The notes below the pieces were generated by a model. It was not told the DNA's origin, made no database searches, and was given only the letters and a program-made list of their open reading frames with translations. Below, piece after piece: positions 32,678 through 40,346 of a DNA stretch of 44,703 nucleotides (positions within the stretch are counted from its first letter, which is position 1; each line of letters begins with the position of its first letter). Both the position numbers and the translations under genes were made by a program. The stretch is from UBA920 sp964424635. Its GTDB lineage: Bacteria; Patescibacteriota; Doudnabacteria; UBA920. The stretch lies in NCBI GenBank assembly GCA_964424635.1, contig CAYRJC010000001.1, positions 1-44,703 on the forward strand. The letters are read 5' to 3'.

Positions 32678-33420
32678 GAGAATTCTACATAAAGAATAAT
32701 AGGGAAGCGGTGGAGTCGATATTGTAGATTATAGTTTTTACAATCTTGTAAGCTTTCTAGATCCTTCATATGTTCAAAGTTGAATCCAGCTTCACGTAGA
32801 TGGTTAAGATGCTCAGATAATTTATAAAAGTAACATTCTAGGGTTTTGTTAAAAGTGAAGCCACGATCCTTTTTTGCAAACCAATGATAAGGACGAAGTT
32901 TAAGTTTTGGTTTTTTAAACAAGAGCCTGCCCCAAATACCTCTCTTCCATACACCTACTGGGAATGCGTAATAAGGGTTTACGAAAGTTAACATAAATTT
33001 ACCACCAGGTTTTAGTATGCGGCGTAATTCGGTAAAAGTTTTTACTTGATCCTCAACATCATGTGCAGCCATGCTCATAATTATGGTATCAAATTCATTG
33101 TCAGAGTAGGGAAGTGTTGAGTTAAGATCGCCTCCAGTAAATTTTAATTGAGAATATTTTATTTGCGCGTGTTGCAAAAATGGACCAGAAGCATCAAGTC
33201 CTTCGATATTTGGAAATTCTTTGGAAAGCTTTGCTGATAACCATCCTGGTCCGCAAGCTGCATCCAAAATTTTTTGATTTTTATCTTGACCTAAGCGACT
33301 TTGAAAACTTTCAAATAAAACTTTTCGGAAGAATTGCCCGTCTTCTGATTCTAAAAAGTCCAAATAGTTTTGCGCCCCTTCATTGTTGTCGTATGATTCG
33401 CGGGATGTTTTGAATCTCAT
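32665..33420 (-). CDS. Class I SAM-dependent methyltransferase
   Basis: 251 aa. Motif I KILDAACGPGWLSAKLS (about residues 49-65), the acidic end of strand 2 IEGLDASG, GGDLNSTLPYSDNEFDTIIMS and RRILKPGGKFML are typical of the UbiE/Methyltransf_11 group. The substrate is unknown. On the minus strand TATAAT (33427-33432) lies 6 nt before the ATG with no Shine-Dalgarno, suggesting a leaderless message. Confidence 0.9.
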   Translation of the reverse strand: MRFKTSRESYDNNEGAQNYLDFLESEDGQFFRKVLFESFQSRLGQDKNQKILDAACGPGWLSAKLSKEFPNIEGLDASGPFLQHAQIKYSQLKFTGGDLNSTLPYSDNEFDTIIMSMAAHDVEDQVKTFTELRRILKPGGKFMLTFVNPYYAFPVGVWKRGIWGRLLFKKPKLKLRPYHWFAKKDRGFTFNKTLECYFYKLSEHLNHLREAGFNFEHMKDLESLQDCKNYNLQYRLHRFPIILYVEFSKPS

Positions 33421-33426
33421 AAATTT

Positions 33427-33432
33427 ATTATA
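33427..33432 (-). promoter_or_regulatory. -10 hexamer next to the methyltransferase start
   Basis: TATAAT on the minus strand, 6 nt before the ATG. No recognisable -35. Confidence 0.5.
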
Positions 33433-33484
33433 TCATCTAAAATTTTGAATTATTTTGATAAGAATTACTAATCATTTAACTATA

Positions 33485-33513
33485 TTGATAATAATCTATT
33501 TTTATGATATAAT
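33485..33513 (+). promoter_or_regulatory. Promoter of the 33544 gene
   Basis: TTGATA (33485-33490), 17-nt spacer, TATAAT (33508-33513). Confidence 0.8.
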
Positions 33514-33543
33514 ATCGAAAATTACAAATTTTAAGGAGGAATT

Positions 33544-34260
33544 ATGAATAACGATTATTTTAATTTAACAAATTTTTTGCTAATAGTTTTGTTTATAGGT
33601 CTTTATATGGCTTTGAACTATATATTGGCTTATTATTATGGTCAGTATCGTCGAAAAAAAGCAGTTCGGCTTGGTCAGGCTTTCTTGGTAAATTTTACAA
33701 AATTCAAAGTCGGCGGTATTTATAATAAAACCTACGTTGGTAATAATGAAGCTTATAAAAAGCAGAACGGTAAAACAACTTTTGAAATTGTCCGTTTTGA
33801 AAAAGATGGCGATAAGTTTTATGCAAAAGATTTATATGCTCAATTTCCAAGATGTAGTTCAGAAAGATTGGATACTAATGATTGGTCTTGGACAATAACA
33901 TACTTGATGAAAAATACCGATTATGAGTATGAGGAAGTTTTTAATGAAGATCATTATTACAAGCATTCCGTATCTCTAACAATGAAAGAGGCTGTCGAAG
34001 CTGGGCTTATAAAATTAGAAACACTTCGTCGGGTTTTTCGAGACCAGTCTAGAGACTATATAAGAAAAGGACCGGTTTCCTATGACCATACCCGAAAGGA
34101 TGATAATGGAAAAACAATTTATGGTCGTTCTCTTGTCTTATTGTGTGAACAAGGAGTAAGTAGTAATCCTTTATTGCAAAGCGTAAGTTTTTATTGGAAT
34201 AACACCGAACAATTTGAAGCTGATGTCAGGAGTGTTTATCCTGAAGCTTCGTTTATGTAA
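33544..34260 (+). CDS. Membrane-anchored protein of unknown function
   Basis: 238 aa. One hydrophobic helix at about residues 11-31 is followed by a basic stretch (YRRKKAVR), so the rest is probably cytoplasmic. The body is rich in Tyr, Asp and Lys and looks alpha/beta (VGGIYNKTYVGN, TTFEIVRFEKDGDKFYAKDLY, RSLVLLCEQG). No family recognised. AAGGAGG precedes the ATG; a clear promoter and terminator make it a single-gene unit. Confidence 0.72.
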   Translation: MNNDYFNLTNFLLIVLFIGLYMALNYILAYYYGQYRRKKAVRLGQAFLVNFTKFKVGGIYNKTYVGNNEAYKKQNGKTTFEIVRFEKDGDKFYAKDLYAQFPRCSSERLDTNDWSWTITYLMKNTDYEYEEVFNEDHYYKHSVSLTMKEAVEAGLIKLETLRRVFRDQSRDYIRKGPVSYDHTRKDDNGKTIYGRSLVLLCEQGVSSNPLLQSVSFYWNNTEQFEADVRSVYPEASFM

Positions 34261-34275
34261 TACGTTTCAGACTAT

Positions 34276-34320
34276 AAAGGATAGGTTTAGTGAAAACTAG
34301 AGCTATCCTTTTTTATTTTT
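34276..34320 (+). terminator. Intrinsic terminator
   Basis: AAAGGATAG (34276-34284) pairs with CTATCCTTT (34303-34311), followed by T-rich tail. Confidence 0.85.
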
Positions 34321-34339
34321 ACAATATAATTAATATATT

Positions 34340-34368
34340 TTTACAACCCAAATCTTATGTGTTATATT
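34340..34368 (+). promoter_or_regulatory. Promoter of the 34397 gene
   Basis: TTTACA (34340-34345), 17-nt spacer, TATATT (34363-34368). Confidence 0.6.
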
Positions 34369-34396
34369 GGGTTATATATAAATTTGGAGGAAAATT

Positions 34397-34981
34397 ATGA
34401 ATTTGAGAAAGACAGTTAGATTTTATTGGGATATAGGAAATAAATTTTTGCTTAGTAGTTTTTTGGCTGATAAGTTGGATTATCATGACAAGCTATTTAT
34501 TCGAGAGCTTGAAATAAGTTATGTTCCGGTAAAACAAGGTTCCCAGATAAAGTCTCAGATAGTATTAGCTCTCCCTACCCCAAATGGTTGGGATGATCGC
34601 TTTGATGATATCGATAAAATAAGAAAATTTAATGCTAAAGTAATTGAAGAATTTTTTGAAGCAAATAGCTTTCAGTTAATAAACTCAGATTTTTGTATTA
34701 ATAAATATGAAACAGTTCAGTTGAGTGAAAATTGCGAATATAAAATTATTACCACTCGAACTTTTTTACGACAAGAATTCGACATGGAAAAGGCTTGTAG
34801 AATTATTATGGATTTAGTTTGTAAGTATCAAGAATTGTTCCAGTTACCCAAATCTTGTTTTAAAGATTTTAAAATTATTGAAGAGACCTCAGTGGTATTG
34901 GAAGAAGATAAGACTATGTCCCTTGCTGAGTATTTGCAAAGTATTTATATTATGGCTTCTATCTTTAAAGCTAATACTTAA
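34397..34981 (+). CDS. Protein of unknown function
   Basis: 194 aa, soluble, alpha/beta by inspection. It has strand-like REL EISYVPVKQG and QIVLALPTPNGWDDR, then alternating helices, with several Cys in the C-terminal half. No family recognised. GGAGG precedes the ATG. Own promoter (34340-34368) and a strong terminator (34988-35013), just before the groE promoter. Confidence 0.72.
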   Translation: MNLRKTVRFYWDIGNKFLLSSFLADKLDYHDKLFIRELEISYVPVKQGSQIKSQIVLALPTPNGWDDRFDDIDKIRKFNAKVIEEFFEANSFQLINSDFCINKYETVQLSENCEYKIITTRTFLRQEFDMEKACRIIMDLVCKYQELFQLPKSCFKDFKIIEETSVVLEEDKTMSLAEYLQSIYIMASIFKANT

Positions 34982-34987
34982 GTTTTT

Positions 34988-35013
34988 AAGACCCTAAGCT
35001 CGGGTCTTTTTTT
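34988..35013 (+). terminator. Terminator before groESL
   Basis: AAGACCC (34988-34994) pairs with GGGTCTT (35002-35008), followed by T-run. Confidence 0.9.
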
Positions 35014-35014
35014 C

Positions 35015-35043
35015 TTGACAAAATTTATTAGCACTCTTACAAT
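35015..35043 (+). promoter_or_regulatory. groESL promoter
   Basis: TTGACA (35015-35020), 17-nt spacer, TACAAT (35038-35043). The -10 lies inside the CIRCE operator, so bound HrcA would block RNA polymerase. Confidence 0.92.
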
Positions 35044-35054
35044 AAGAGTGCTAA
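35028..35054 (+). promoter_or_regulatory. CIRCE operator (HrcA binding site)
   Basis: TTAGCACTC, nine bases, GAGTGCTAA: a perfect match to the CIRCE inverted repeat. It predicts an hrcA gene elsewhere in the genome and heat-inducible groESL. Confidence 0.96.
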
Positions 35055-35157
35055 TGGTTATATAAGGCTCCCGCCAGACTTAAATAGACGAGGGCTTTTA
35101 TAAACCATAAATTTTCAATATAATTAATTAACCATTAAGAAGAATTAACAAAAATAT

Positions 35158-35463
35158 ATGAATGTAAAACCACTTGGAAACCGAATTTTGGTTAAACAAA
35201 TGACCACCGAAGAAGTTACTGCTAGCGGAATTATTTTGCCTTCCTCTGCAGATAAAGAAAAAAAGACTCAGGGCACAATTGTTGCGGTTGGAAATGGAGA
35301 AGATATTGTAAAGTTAAATTTGAAGGTAGGGGATAATGTTGTTTTTGGAAAGTACGCCGGTGATGAAATTGAAACAGAAGAAAATGGACAAAAAGTTGAG
35401 TATAAAGTTTTATACGTAGGTCATCATAAAGATGAGGGCGATGTATTAGCAGTCATTGAATAA
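35158..35463 (+). CDS. groES: Co-chaperonin GroES
   Basis: Lid of the GroEL chamber. The sequence VKPLGNRILVKQMTTEEVTASGIILP contains the mobile loop (about residues 17-31). GTIVAVGNGE and VGDNVVFGKYAGDEIE follow, and the C-terminus ends GDVLAVIE. 101 aa, normal. No Shine-Dalgarno; the leader of about 100 nt can fold (GGTT and AACC arms near 35055 and 35105). Followed by groEL after 51 nt. Confidence 0.97.
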   Translation: MNVKPLGNRILVKQMTTEEVTASGIILPSSADKEKKTQGTIVAVGNGEDIVKLNLKVGDNVVFGKYAGDEIETEENGQKVEYKVLYVGHHKDEGDVLAVIE

Positions 35464-35514
35464 ATTAGTAATAAATAAATTTATAATAGTAGAATCATAG
35501 AAAGGAAAATTAAA

Positions 35515-37194
35515 ATGAGTAAATTAATAAAGACTGGCTTTGATGCCAAGCGTTCAATCAAAGAAGGTGTTGATATCGCAGCTAATGCAATAAAGGTTAC
35601 ATTGGGACCAACTGGTAAGGCGGTAATTTTGGATCGTGGTTATGGTAGCCCAACGATTTCTGATGATGGTGTTACTGTAGCCAAAGATATTGAACTTGAT
35701 GACAAGTTCCAAAATATCGGCGTGTCCTTGATTCAAGAAGTGGCTAATAAAACAAACGAAGACGCAGGAGATGGAACAACTACAGCAACTGTTTTAGCTC
35801 AAAAAATGATTGAGGAAGCTTTTAGTGAACTCGAGCGCAATACCTTTAAAGCCAATGACCTCAAGCGCGGTATGGATAAAGCAGTTCGCTTTGTGGTAGA
35901 AGAACTTAATAAAGTTAAAAAAGAAGTTACAAGCCGAGAAGGTATCGAGCAGGTTGCAACTATTTCTTCTCTTGATCCAGAGGTTGGAAAGTTAATTGCA
36001 GAAGCAATGCAAGAAGTTGGCAATGATGGTGTTATTACCGTAGAAGAAGGTCAAAGTATTGGAATTGAAAAAGAAGTAGTACAGGGTATGCGTTTTGATA
36101 AAGGGTTTGTGTCATCATACATGGTCACTAATAGCGAACGCATGGAAGCAGTATGGGAAGATCCTTATATTTTAATTACTGATAAAAAGGTTTCTAGTGT
36201 TCAAGAGATTTTACCATTACTAGAGAAGATTGCTCAGACTGGAAAAAAAGAATTAGTTTTGATCGCCGATGATGTGGAAGGTGAGGCTTTAACAACTTTT
36301 GTCCTTAACAAGCTTCGTGGTACCTTTAATGTTTTAGCTGTAAAAGCTCCTGGATTCGGTGATCGCCGTAAAGAAATGTTGGCTGATATCGCAGTGCTTA
36401 CTGGTGCTACAGTTATTACCTCAGAGCTAGGTTTGGCTTTGGATAAAACCGAAGTAGAACAACTTGGGCGTAGTAGAAAGGTAATTGCTACAAAAGAATA
36501 TACAACTATTGTAGATGGTAGCGGTGATAAATCAGCAATTGAAAACAGAGTTAATCAGATTAAGTCTGCTATAAAAGAATCATCCTCTGACTTTGATAAA
36601 GAAAAATTAATGGAACGTATGGCACGCTTGGCGGGCGGTATTGGTGTTATTAAGGTTGGTGCCTTTACAGAAACAGAAATGAAAGCTAAGAAGTTTAAAA
36701 TCGAAGACGCTTTGAACGCAACTCGAGCAGCGGTAGAAGAAGGTATTGTGGCTGGTGGTGGTTCATCCTTGGCTAGAATCGCACCTGTATTAGAAAAAGC
36801 TATTTCTAGTTCTGATTACTTCCAAGAAAATGAAAAGCGCGGTGCAATGATTGTGCGTAAATCTCTTGAAGCTCCTCTTCGTCAAATCGCGGAGAATGCT
36901 GGAGCAGAACCATCAGGAATTATTACTTATGTTCAAACAGCGAGTAATGATTTGGCCGGTTATGATTTTGCTAACTATGACGAAATGAAGTGGGAAACAG
37001 GAAAGAAAGAAGACATGATTGCTAGCGGTATTGTGGACCCAGTAAAGGTTACTCGGTTAGCTTTAGAGAATGCAGTATCAATTGCTTCTACCTTAGTTAC
37101 TACAGAAACTATTATTGTAGATAAGCCAGAACCAAAATCTAACGCTCCAGAAATGCCAGCAGGTATGGGTGGAATGGGCGGCATGGGTTTCTAA
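35515..37194 (+). CDS. groEL: Chaperonin GroEL
   Basis: ATP-driven folding chamber. Typical stretches are VTLGPTGKAVILDRGYGSP, DGVTVAKDIEL, AGDGTTTATVLAQ (catalytic region), AGGIGVIKVGAFTE and VEEGIVAGGGSSL. It ends in a short Gly-Met tail (MPAGMGGMGGMGF). 559 aa, slightly longer than E. coli GroEL. AAAGGAAAA before the ATG is a modest binding site. Shares the CIRCE-controlled promoter with groES. Confidence 0.98.
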   Translation: MSKLIKTGFDAKRSIKEGVDIAANAIKVTLGPTGKAVILDRGYGSPTISDDGVTVAKDIELDDKFQNIGVSLIQEVANKTNEDAGDGTTTATVLAQKMIEEAFSELERNTFKANDLKRGMDKAVRFVVEELNKVKKEVTSREGIEQVATISSLDPEVGKLIAEAMQEVGNDGVITVEEGQSIGIEKEVVQGMRFDKGFVSSYMVTNSERMEAVWEDPYILITDKKVSSVQEILPLLEKIAQTGKKELVLIADDVEGEALTTFVLNKLRGTFNVLAVKAPGFGDRRKEMLADIAVLTGATVITSELGLALDKTEVEQLGRSRKVIATKEYTTIVDGSGDKSAIENRVNQIKSAIKESSSDFDKEKLMERMARLAGGIGVIKVGAFTETEMKAKKFKIEDALNATRAAVEEGIVAGGGSSLARIAPVLEKAISSSDYFQENEKRGAMIVRKSLEAPLRQIAENAGAEPSGIITYVQTASNDLAGYDFANYDEMKWETGKKEDMIASGIVDPVKVTRLALENAVSIASTLVTTETIIVDKPEPKSNAPEMPAGMGGMGGMGF

Positions 37195-37228
37195 TTTAGA
37201 AAACTTATCTAAAAGTAAATATAATTAT

Positions 37229-37258
37229 AAAACACCTTATTAGTTGAGGTGTTTTATA
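37229..37258 (+). terminator. groESL terminator
   Basis: AAAACACCTT (37229-37238) pairs with GAGGTGTTTT (37246-37255). The next promoter starts immediately after. Confidence 0.85.
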
Positions 37259-37287
37259 TTGACATTTATATAGTTTTATGTTATAGT
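37259..37287 (+). promoter_or_regulatory. Promoter of the CPBP protease gene
   Basis: TTGACA (37259-37264), 17-nt spacer, TATAGT (37282-37287). Confidence 0.85.
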
Positions 37288-37314
37288 ACGAAGTCAAAAT
37301 AAGGAGGAAAAGAC

Positions 37315-37818
37315 ATGAAATTATTTGAAAGCTGGTTATCTAAACAATGGTCATTTAAAACTTTAGTTTGGCTTGTGCCGGCAATTGTTATAGCGAAATT
37401 ATTTTACGGGATTTTTATAATAACTGCTTATAAATGCATTGGTGTGCAAGAACCCCCTGATAGTGAATTGATTACTCAGCTACTGAGAAGTAAACCTTTG
37501 GAATTATTTTTATTGGCATGTTTTGTCGGTCCAATTGCAGAGGAGCTGATGTATCGTTTTCTGCCAATGTGGGTAGGGGTTGAATTTTCTCGTTCCCCGT
37601 ATATTTTACTGTTAATAATCATTGTAAGTTCGGTATTATTTGGTTATGGACATTACGGATGGTGGTCATTAATGATTCAAGGGGTTGGAGGGATAGTTAG
37701 TAGTATTATATTTTTAAAGAGCGGGGGATATGAAAGTAATTACCTCAAAGCCTTGACAACAGTAATAATTTTACATGCCATGTTTAATACAGTATTATTT
37801 TGTTTAATATTTTTTTGA
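37315..37818 (+). CDS. CPBP-family intramembrane metalloprotease
   Basis: 167 aa with about five membrane segments. The CPBP (Abi/CAAX) signature is complete: GPIAEELMYRF with Glu76-Glu77-x-x-x-Arg81, a second motif with His113 in GYGHYGWW, and ILHAMFN with His and Asn near residue 158. Family members cut membrane proteins or process peptides; some protect bacteriocin producers. AAGGAGG lies before the ATG. Single-gene unit between two terminators. Confidence 0.9.
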   Translation: MKLFESWLSKQWSFKTLVWLVPAIVIAKLFYGIFIITAYKCIGVQEPPDSELITQLLRSKPLELFLLACFVGPIAEELMYRFLPMWVGVEFSRSPYILLLIIIVSSVLFGYGHYGWWSLMIQGVGGIVSSIIFLKSGGYESNYLKALTTVIILHAMFNTVLFCLIFF

Positions 37819-37835
37819 ATAAAATTTTACATAAA

Positions 37836-37870
37836 TAAAAAACACTTGATTTTTCAAGTGTTTATTTTTT
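37836..37870. terminator. Bidirectional terminator between convergent genes
   Basis: AAACACTTGA (37840-37849) pairs with TCAAGTGTTT (37854-37863); A-run on one side, T-run on the other. Confidence 0.9.
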
Positions 37871-37876
37871 TATCTT

Positions 37877-38314
37877 TTAAGATATTAAGCCTATATCTAC
37901 CACGTCCTCATATTCATTATTTTTTAAACAGTCTTCTACAAAATAAGGTAAAAAAGTATCTTCGCCGCTGTCGTTTGTAACTAGACTAATTCCATTTGTA
38001 ACTGCAAAAATTGTTACATCTTCTATGGGTGCATCCTCGGGGAGTACAAAGATACTTGGAATATTATCTACTTGTAACCATTCATAAAATATTTTTGCAT
38101 TAAGCTGTGATTGGGTGGATACATCAGGAACACCAATAACTACTAATTCTGGTTTAATCTCAATGACCCACGCTATAGAATTAGTAACTTCACTGTTTAT
38201 TCTTAAGTCGCACCTCATGCATATAGCAGATTTGAATATGGGCGGTATGTTTTTCTCAGAATCCATTATAAATCCTTCTGGATCATAATGAATAACCACT
38301 ATTTTTTTGTTCAT
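37877..38314 (-). CDS. Receiver-like / Rossmann-type protein without the phospho-acceptor
   Basis: 145 aa. It begins with a strand (KKIVVIHYDPEGF), then KPELVVIGVPDVS and NIPSIFVLPEDAP, an order resembling response-regulator receiver domains. In those, the phosphorylated Asp follows the strand now read VVIG, where Gly stands instead. The Lys switch is also not obvious. It may be a pseudo-receiver or a different alpha/beta fold. AAGGAGG precedes the ATG, and the promoter overlaps that of the small RNA on the other strand. Confidence 0.6.
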   Translation of the reverse strand: MNKKIVVIHYDPEGFIMDSEKNIPPIFKSAICMRCDLRINSEVTNSIAWVIEIKPELVVIGVPDVSTQSQLNAKIFYEWLQVDNIPSIFVLPEDAPIEDVTIFAVTNGISLVTNDSGEDTFLPYFVEDCLKNNEYEDVVDIGLIS

Positions 38315-38332
38315 AAACCTCCTTTATTACTC

Positions 38333-38361
38333 TTGACAAAATATTATACATGAGGTAGTAT
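38333..38361 (+). promoter_or_regulatory. Promoter of the 38.4-kb RNA
   Basis: TTGACA (38333-38338), 17-nt spacer, TAGTAT (38356-38361). Overlaps the divergent promoter at 38343-38371. Confidence 0.75.
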
Positions 38362-38371
38362 TATCTGTCGA
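38343..38371 (-). promoter_or_regulatory. Promoter of the receiver-like gene
   Basis: Minus strand TCGACA (38366-38371), 17-nt spacer, TATAAT (38343-38348). Each promoter's -10 lies in the other's spacer, so the two cannot be occupied together. Confidence 0.75.
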
Positions 38372-38535
38372 GCCTTATAAGAGAGGCTGGATTATTACTC
38401 AGTTATTATATTATTTTAATATGGTATGAGTCACAGGCTCCTGATTTCGGTTACTCGGATTGGGGGCGCTAATTAAAGTCCCAGAAGCATGATTGTTCTA
38501 ATATTAACAATTATACTTCTGGGACTTTGTTTATA
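38368..38535 (+). ncRNA. Candidate structured small RNA
   Basis: About 165 nt from a near-consensus promoter to a long hairpin, with no plausible open frame. Stems visible: AGCCT/AGGCT (38371-38375/38384-38388); ACTCA/TGAGT (38397-38401/38427-38431) closing an AT hairpin; and a 13-bp terminator-like stem 38475-38487/38516-38528 with an inner ATTGTT/AACAAT stem. GAGCCT (38370-38375) can instead pair with AGGCTC (38435-38440), so two folds compete. The segment 38432-38470 is G-rich and unpaired. No known family recognised. Confidence 0.6.
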
Positions 38536-38647
38536 TATAGAATTATGGGTTTTCAAATTTTTCATTAAAACTCAATAATGTTGCTAATTATTTTTAGCCA
38601 CGTATAATAAGGTAGTCAAAGACTTTTATATCAAAGGAGGTAAGAAA

Positions 38648-39334
38648 ATGAAGAAGACAATGGTTTTAATTTTAACAATGGTATTGGCGGCACTTTTCTT
38701 GCCCCAAGATCTTTCGGCACAAAAACGCAGTAAAAAAACTACTGGACGGGTTAATTCAAATTCAACTAAGAAGAAGAATACTAAAACCAGTCCAGCTAGC
38801 GCAAGTAATTCTAAACGTCGACAGCTAAACAAGCCTAAGACAATTCAATCTATAAAAAACCCTTTAGTTCGTTCTTGGCTCAAGCCTGGCACAGCAACTA
38901 TTGTTATTAGTTGCACACAAGAAAGTATTAATTTGGTTGTTACTATTTACACGATGGACTTATTCACTCAATCCATGAAGTATGAAGATGGTCAATTATT
39001 GGCTTTTCGCCCCGATACTGCTAATATCTCGGTTGCTTCTATTAGTTCTGGGGTGTTGCAACAGTCCGATAAGGATGAACGCTGGACAACTAATTTTGCT
39101 AATCAGCGAGATTTGCAGTTAGCGCAAGTATTTGTAAAATTGGTTAAGCCGTTAGAAATGCAATTCTATCCCAAAATACCGCAGTCTAAGCTCAGCACTA
39201 TCGTGCTGGTCAAGGAAAAGTGGTATCAAAATGAAGTAGAGATAATTTATGAAGCCATTAAAGTTCATTTTGGATCGAGTATCCCGACAAACTTTGTCTC
39301 GGAATGCACAAGCCTTCCATATTTACTTAATTAG
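38648..39334 (+). CDS. Secreted protein of unknown function
   Basis: 228 aa. It starts with a good Sec signal peptide (MKKTMVLILTMVLAALFLP, cleavage after LSA about residue 25), then a very basic Ser/Lys/Thr/Asn linker to about 62. The rest is a beta-rich domain (GTATIVISCTQESINLVVTI, LQLAQVFVKLVKPLEMQFYP) with two Cys. No family recognised. AAAGGAGG precedes the ATG, and TTGCTA-16-TATAAT lies upstream (TATAAT about 38604). A strong terminator follows. Confidence 0.75.
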   Translation: MKKTMVLILTMVLAALFLPQDLSAQKRSKKTTGRVNSNSTKKKNTKTSPASASNSKRRQLNKPKTIQSIKNPLVRSWLKPGTATIVISCTQESINLVVTIYTMDLFTQSMKYEDGQLLAFRPDTANISVASISSGVLQQSDKDERWTTNFANQRDLQLAQVFVKLVKPLEMQFYPKIPQSKLSTIVLVKEKWYQNEVEIIYEAIKVHFGSSIPTNFVSECTSLPYLLN

Positions 39335-39386
39335 TCATTTATTTAAATTTTCTGAATACGATAATTGGGCAGATCGTATTTAGGAT

Positions 39387-39426
39387 AAGCCAATTCAAGC
39401 TTTTGCTTTTATTGGCTTTTTATTTT
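39387..39426 (+). terminator. Intrinsic terminator
   Basis: AAGCCAAT (39387-39394) pairs with ATTGGCTT (39411-39418), followed by TTTATTTTG. Confidence 0.85.
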
Positions 39427-39516
39427 GTCTAAAATTATTATGCTGACTCAAGGCATTGACGAAATCCCAAGAATTTAGTAGAATAACCGCATTGACTATT
39501 CAACTAATTACTATTT

Positions 39517-39684
39517 ATGGGAGTTCCTAAAAAGCATAAAACCCGCAGTGGTCGTGATCAACGTCGTAGCCATGATGCAATTAAAGCTTCAAATTTAGCA
39601 AAATGTTCTAACTGTGGCAATCCAACTATGCCTCATTTACCGTGTCCAAATTGTGGATTCTACAAAGGACGTAAAGTAGTTTAA
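39517..39684 (+). CDS. rpmF: Ribosomal protein bL32
   Basis: 55 aa. It starts MGVPKKHKTRSGRDQRRSH, the basic N-terminus of bL32, and has the zinc ribbon CSNC...CPNC, so this is the four-cysteine (zinc-binding) form. ATG at 39517, no Shine-Dalgarno. A weak hairpin follows before nusB. Confidence 0.95.
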   Translation: MGVPKKHKTRSGRDQRRSHDAIKASNLAKCSNCGNPTMPHLPCPNCGFYKGRKVV

Positions 39685-39707
39685 TTGTAAAGGTTTTATA
39701 TAATTTA

Positions 39708-39738
39708 AAAACACGCCTATATGGCGTTGTTTTTATTT
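39708..39738 (+). terminator. Weak terminator after rpmF
   Basis: AACACGCC (39710-39717) pairs imperfectly with GGCGTTGTT (39723-39731), then T-rich. Confidence 0.6.
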
Positions 39739-39759
39739 TCCTATTCCAAAGTTTTGAGC

Positions 39760-39765
39760 TAAACT
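39760..39765 (+). promoter_or_regulatory. -10-like hexamer next to the nusB start
   Basis: TAAACT lies exactly 7 nt before the ATG at 39773. The -35 is weak. Confidence 0.35.
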
Positions 39766-39772
39766 ATTATAT

Positions 39773-40237
39773 ATGGCTAATCGACATTTACTTCGCACAA
39801 TTGCTCTTCAAAGTCTATTTGAATGGGATTTTCATGATCAAAAAGGTGATATATCCGAAATTTTTGATCGTGTAGTTAATGAATTTACAAAGGGTGAACA
39901 AGACAATGAATTTGCTAAAGAATTAATGGAAGGAGTGGTTAAGAATATTACAGATATTAATAAGATTATAGTAGAAAATGCTCCGGAATGGCCTTTGTCT
40001 CAAATTACTATTATAGATCGAAACGTCCTTCGTTTGGGAATTTATGAAATGATGTTTATAAAGGATACTCCTGCAAAAGTTGTTATTAATGAAGCTGTCG
40101 AAATGGGAAAAAGTTTCGGTGGAGAATCATCAGGTAAATTTGTAAATGGGGTTTTAGGTACTCTGTATAAAAATCTTCCTCCAGAAAGTTTGAATGATTC
40201 TGAGAAAAATAATGAAAGTAAGCAAGCCGCTAACTGA
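39773..40237 (+). CDS. nusB: Transcription antitermination factor NusB
   Basis: RNA-binding helical protein that acts with NusE in rRNA antitermination. NRHLLRTIALQSLFEWDF, NAPEWPLSQITIIDRNVLRLGIYEM and PAKVVINEAVEMGKSFGGESSGKFVNGVLG are characteristic. 154 aa, usual length. Ends in TGA inside the loop of its terminator; no Shine-Dalgarno. Confidence 0.96.
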   Translation: MANRHLLRTIALQSLFEWDFHDQKGDISEIFDRVVNEFTKGEQDNEFAKELMEGVVKNITDINKIIVENAPEWPLSQITIIDRNVLRLGIYEMMFIKDTPAKVVINEAVEMGKSFGGESSGKFVNGVLGTLYKNLPPESLNDSEKNNESKQAAN

Positions 40238-40252
40238 TTAGCGGTTTTTTGT
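40225..40252 (+). terminator. Terminator overlapping the nusB stop codon
   Basis: CCGCTAA (40227-40233) pairs with TTAGCGG (40238-40244), loop CTGA holding the TGA stop, then six T. Confidence 0.9.
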
Positions 40253-40346
40253 TTGAATTGAATTTATCTAGAATTGAGAAAAAATTAAAATCAGTTTTAC
40301 CCTTACTAATCCATACTGTAATTAAGATAATTAATTACAAAAATGT

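Noticed and set aside
35055..35110. Riboswitch in the groES leader
   Set aside because: Only a simple imperfect hairpin is seen, and the CIRCE operator already explains regulation.
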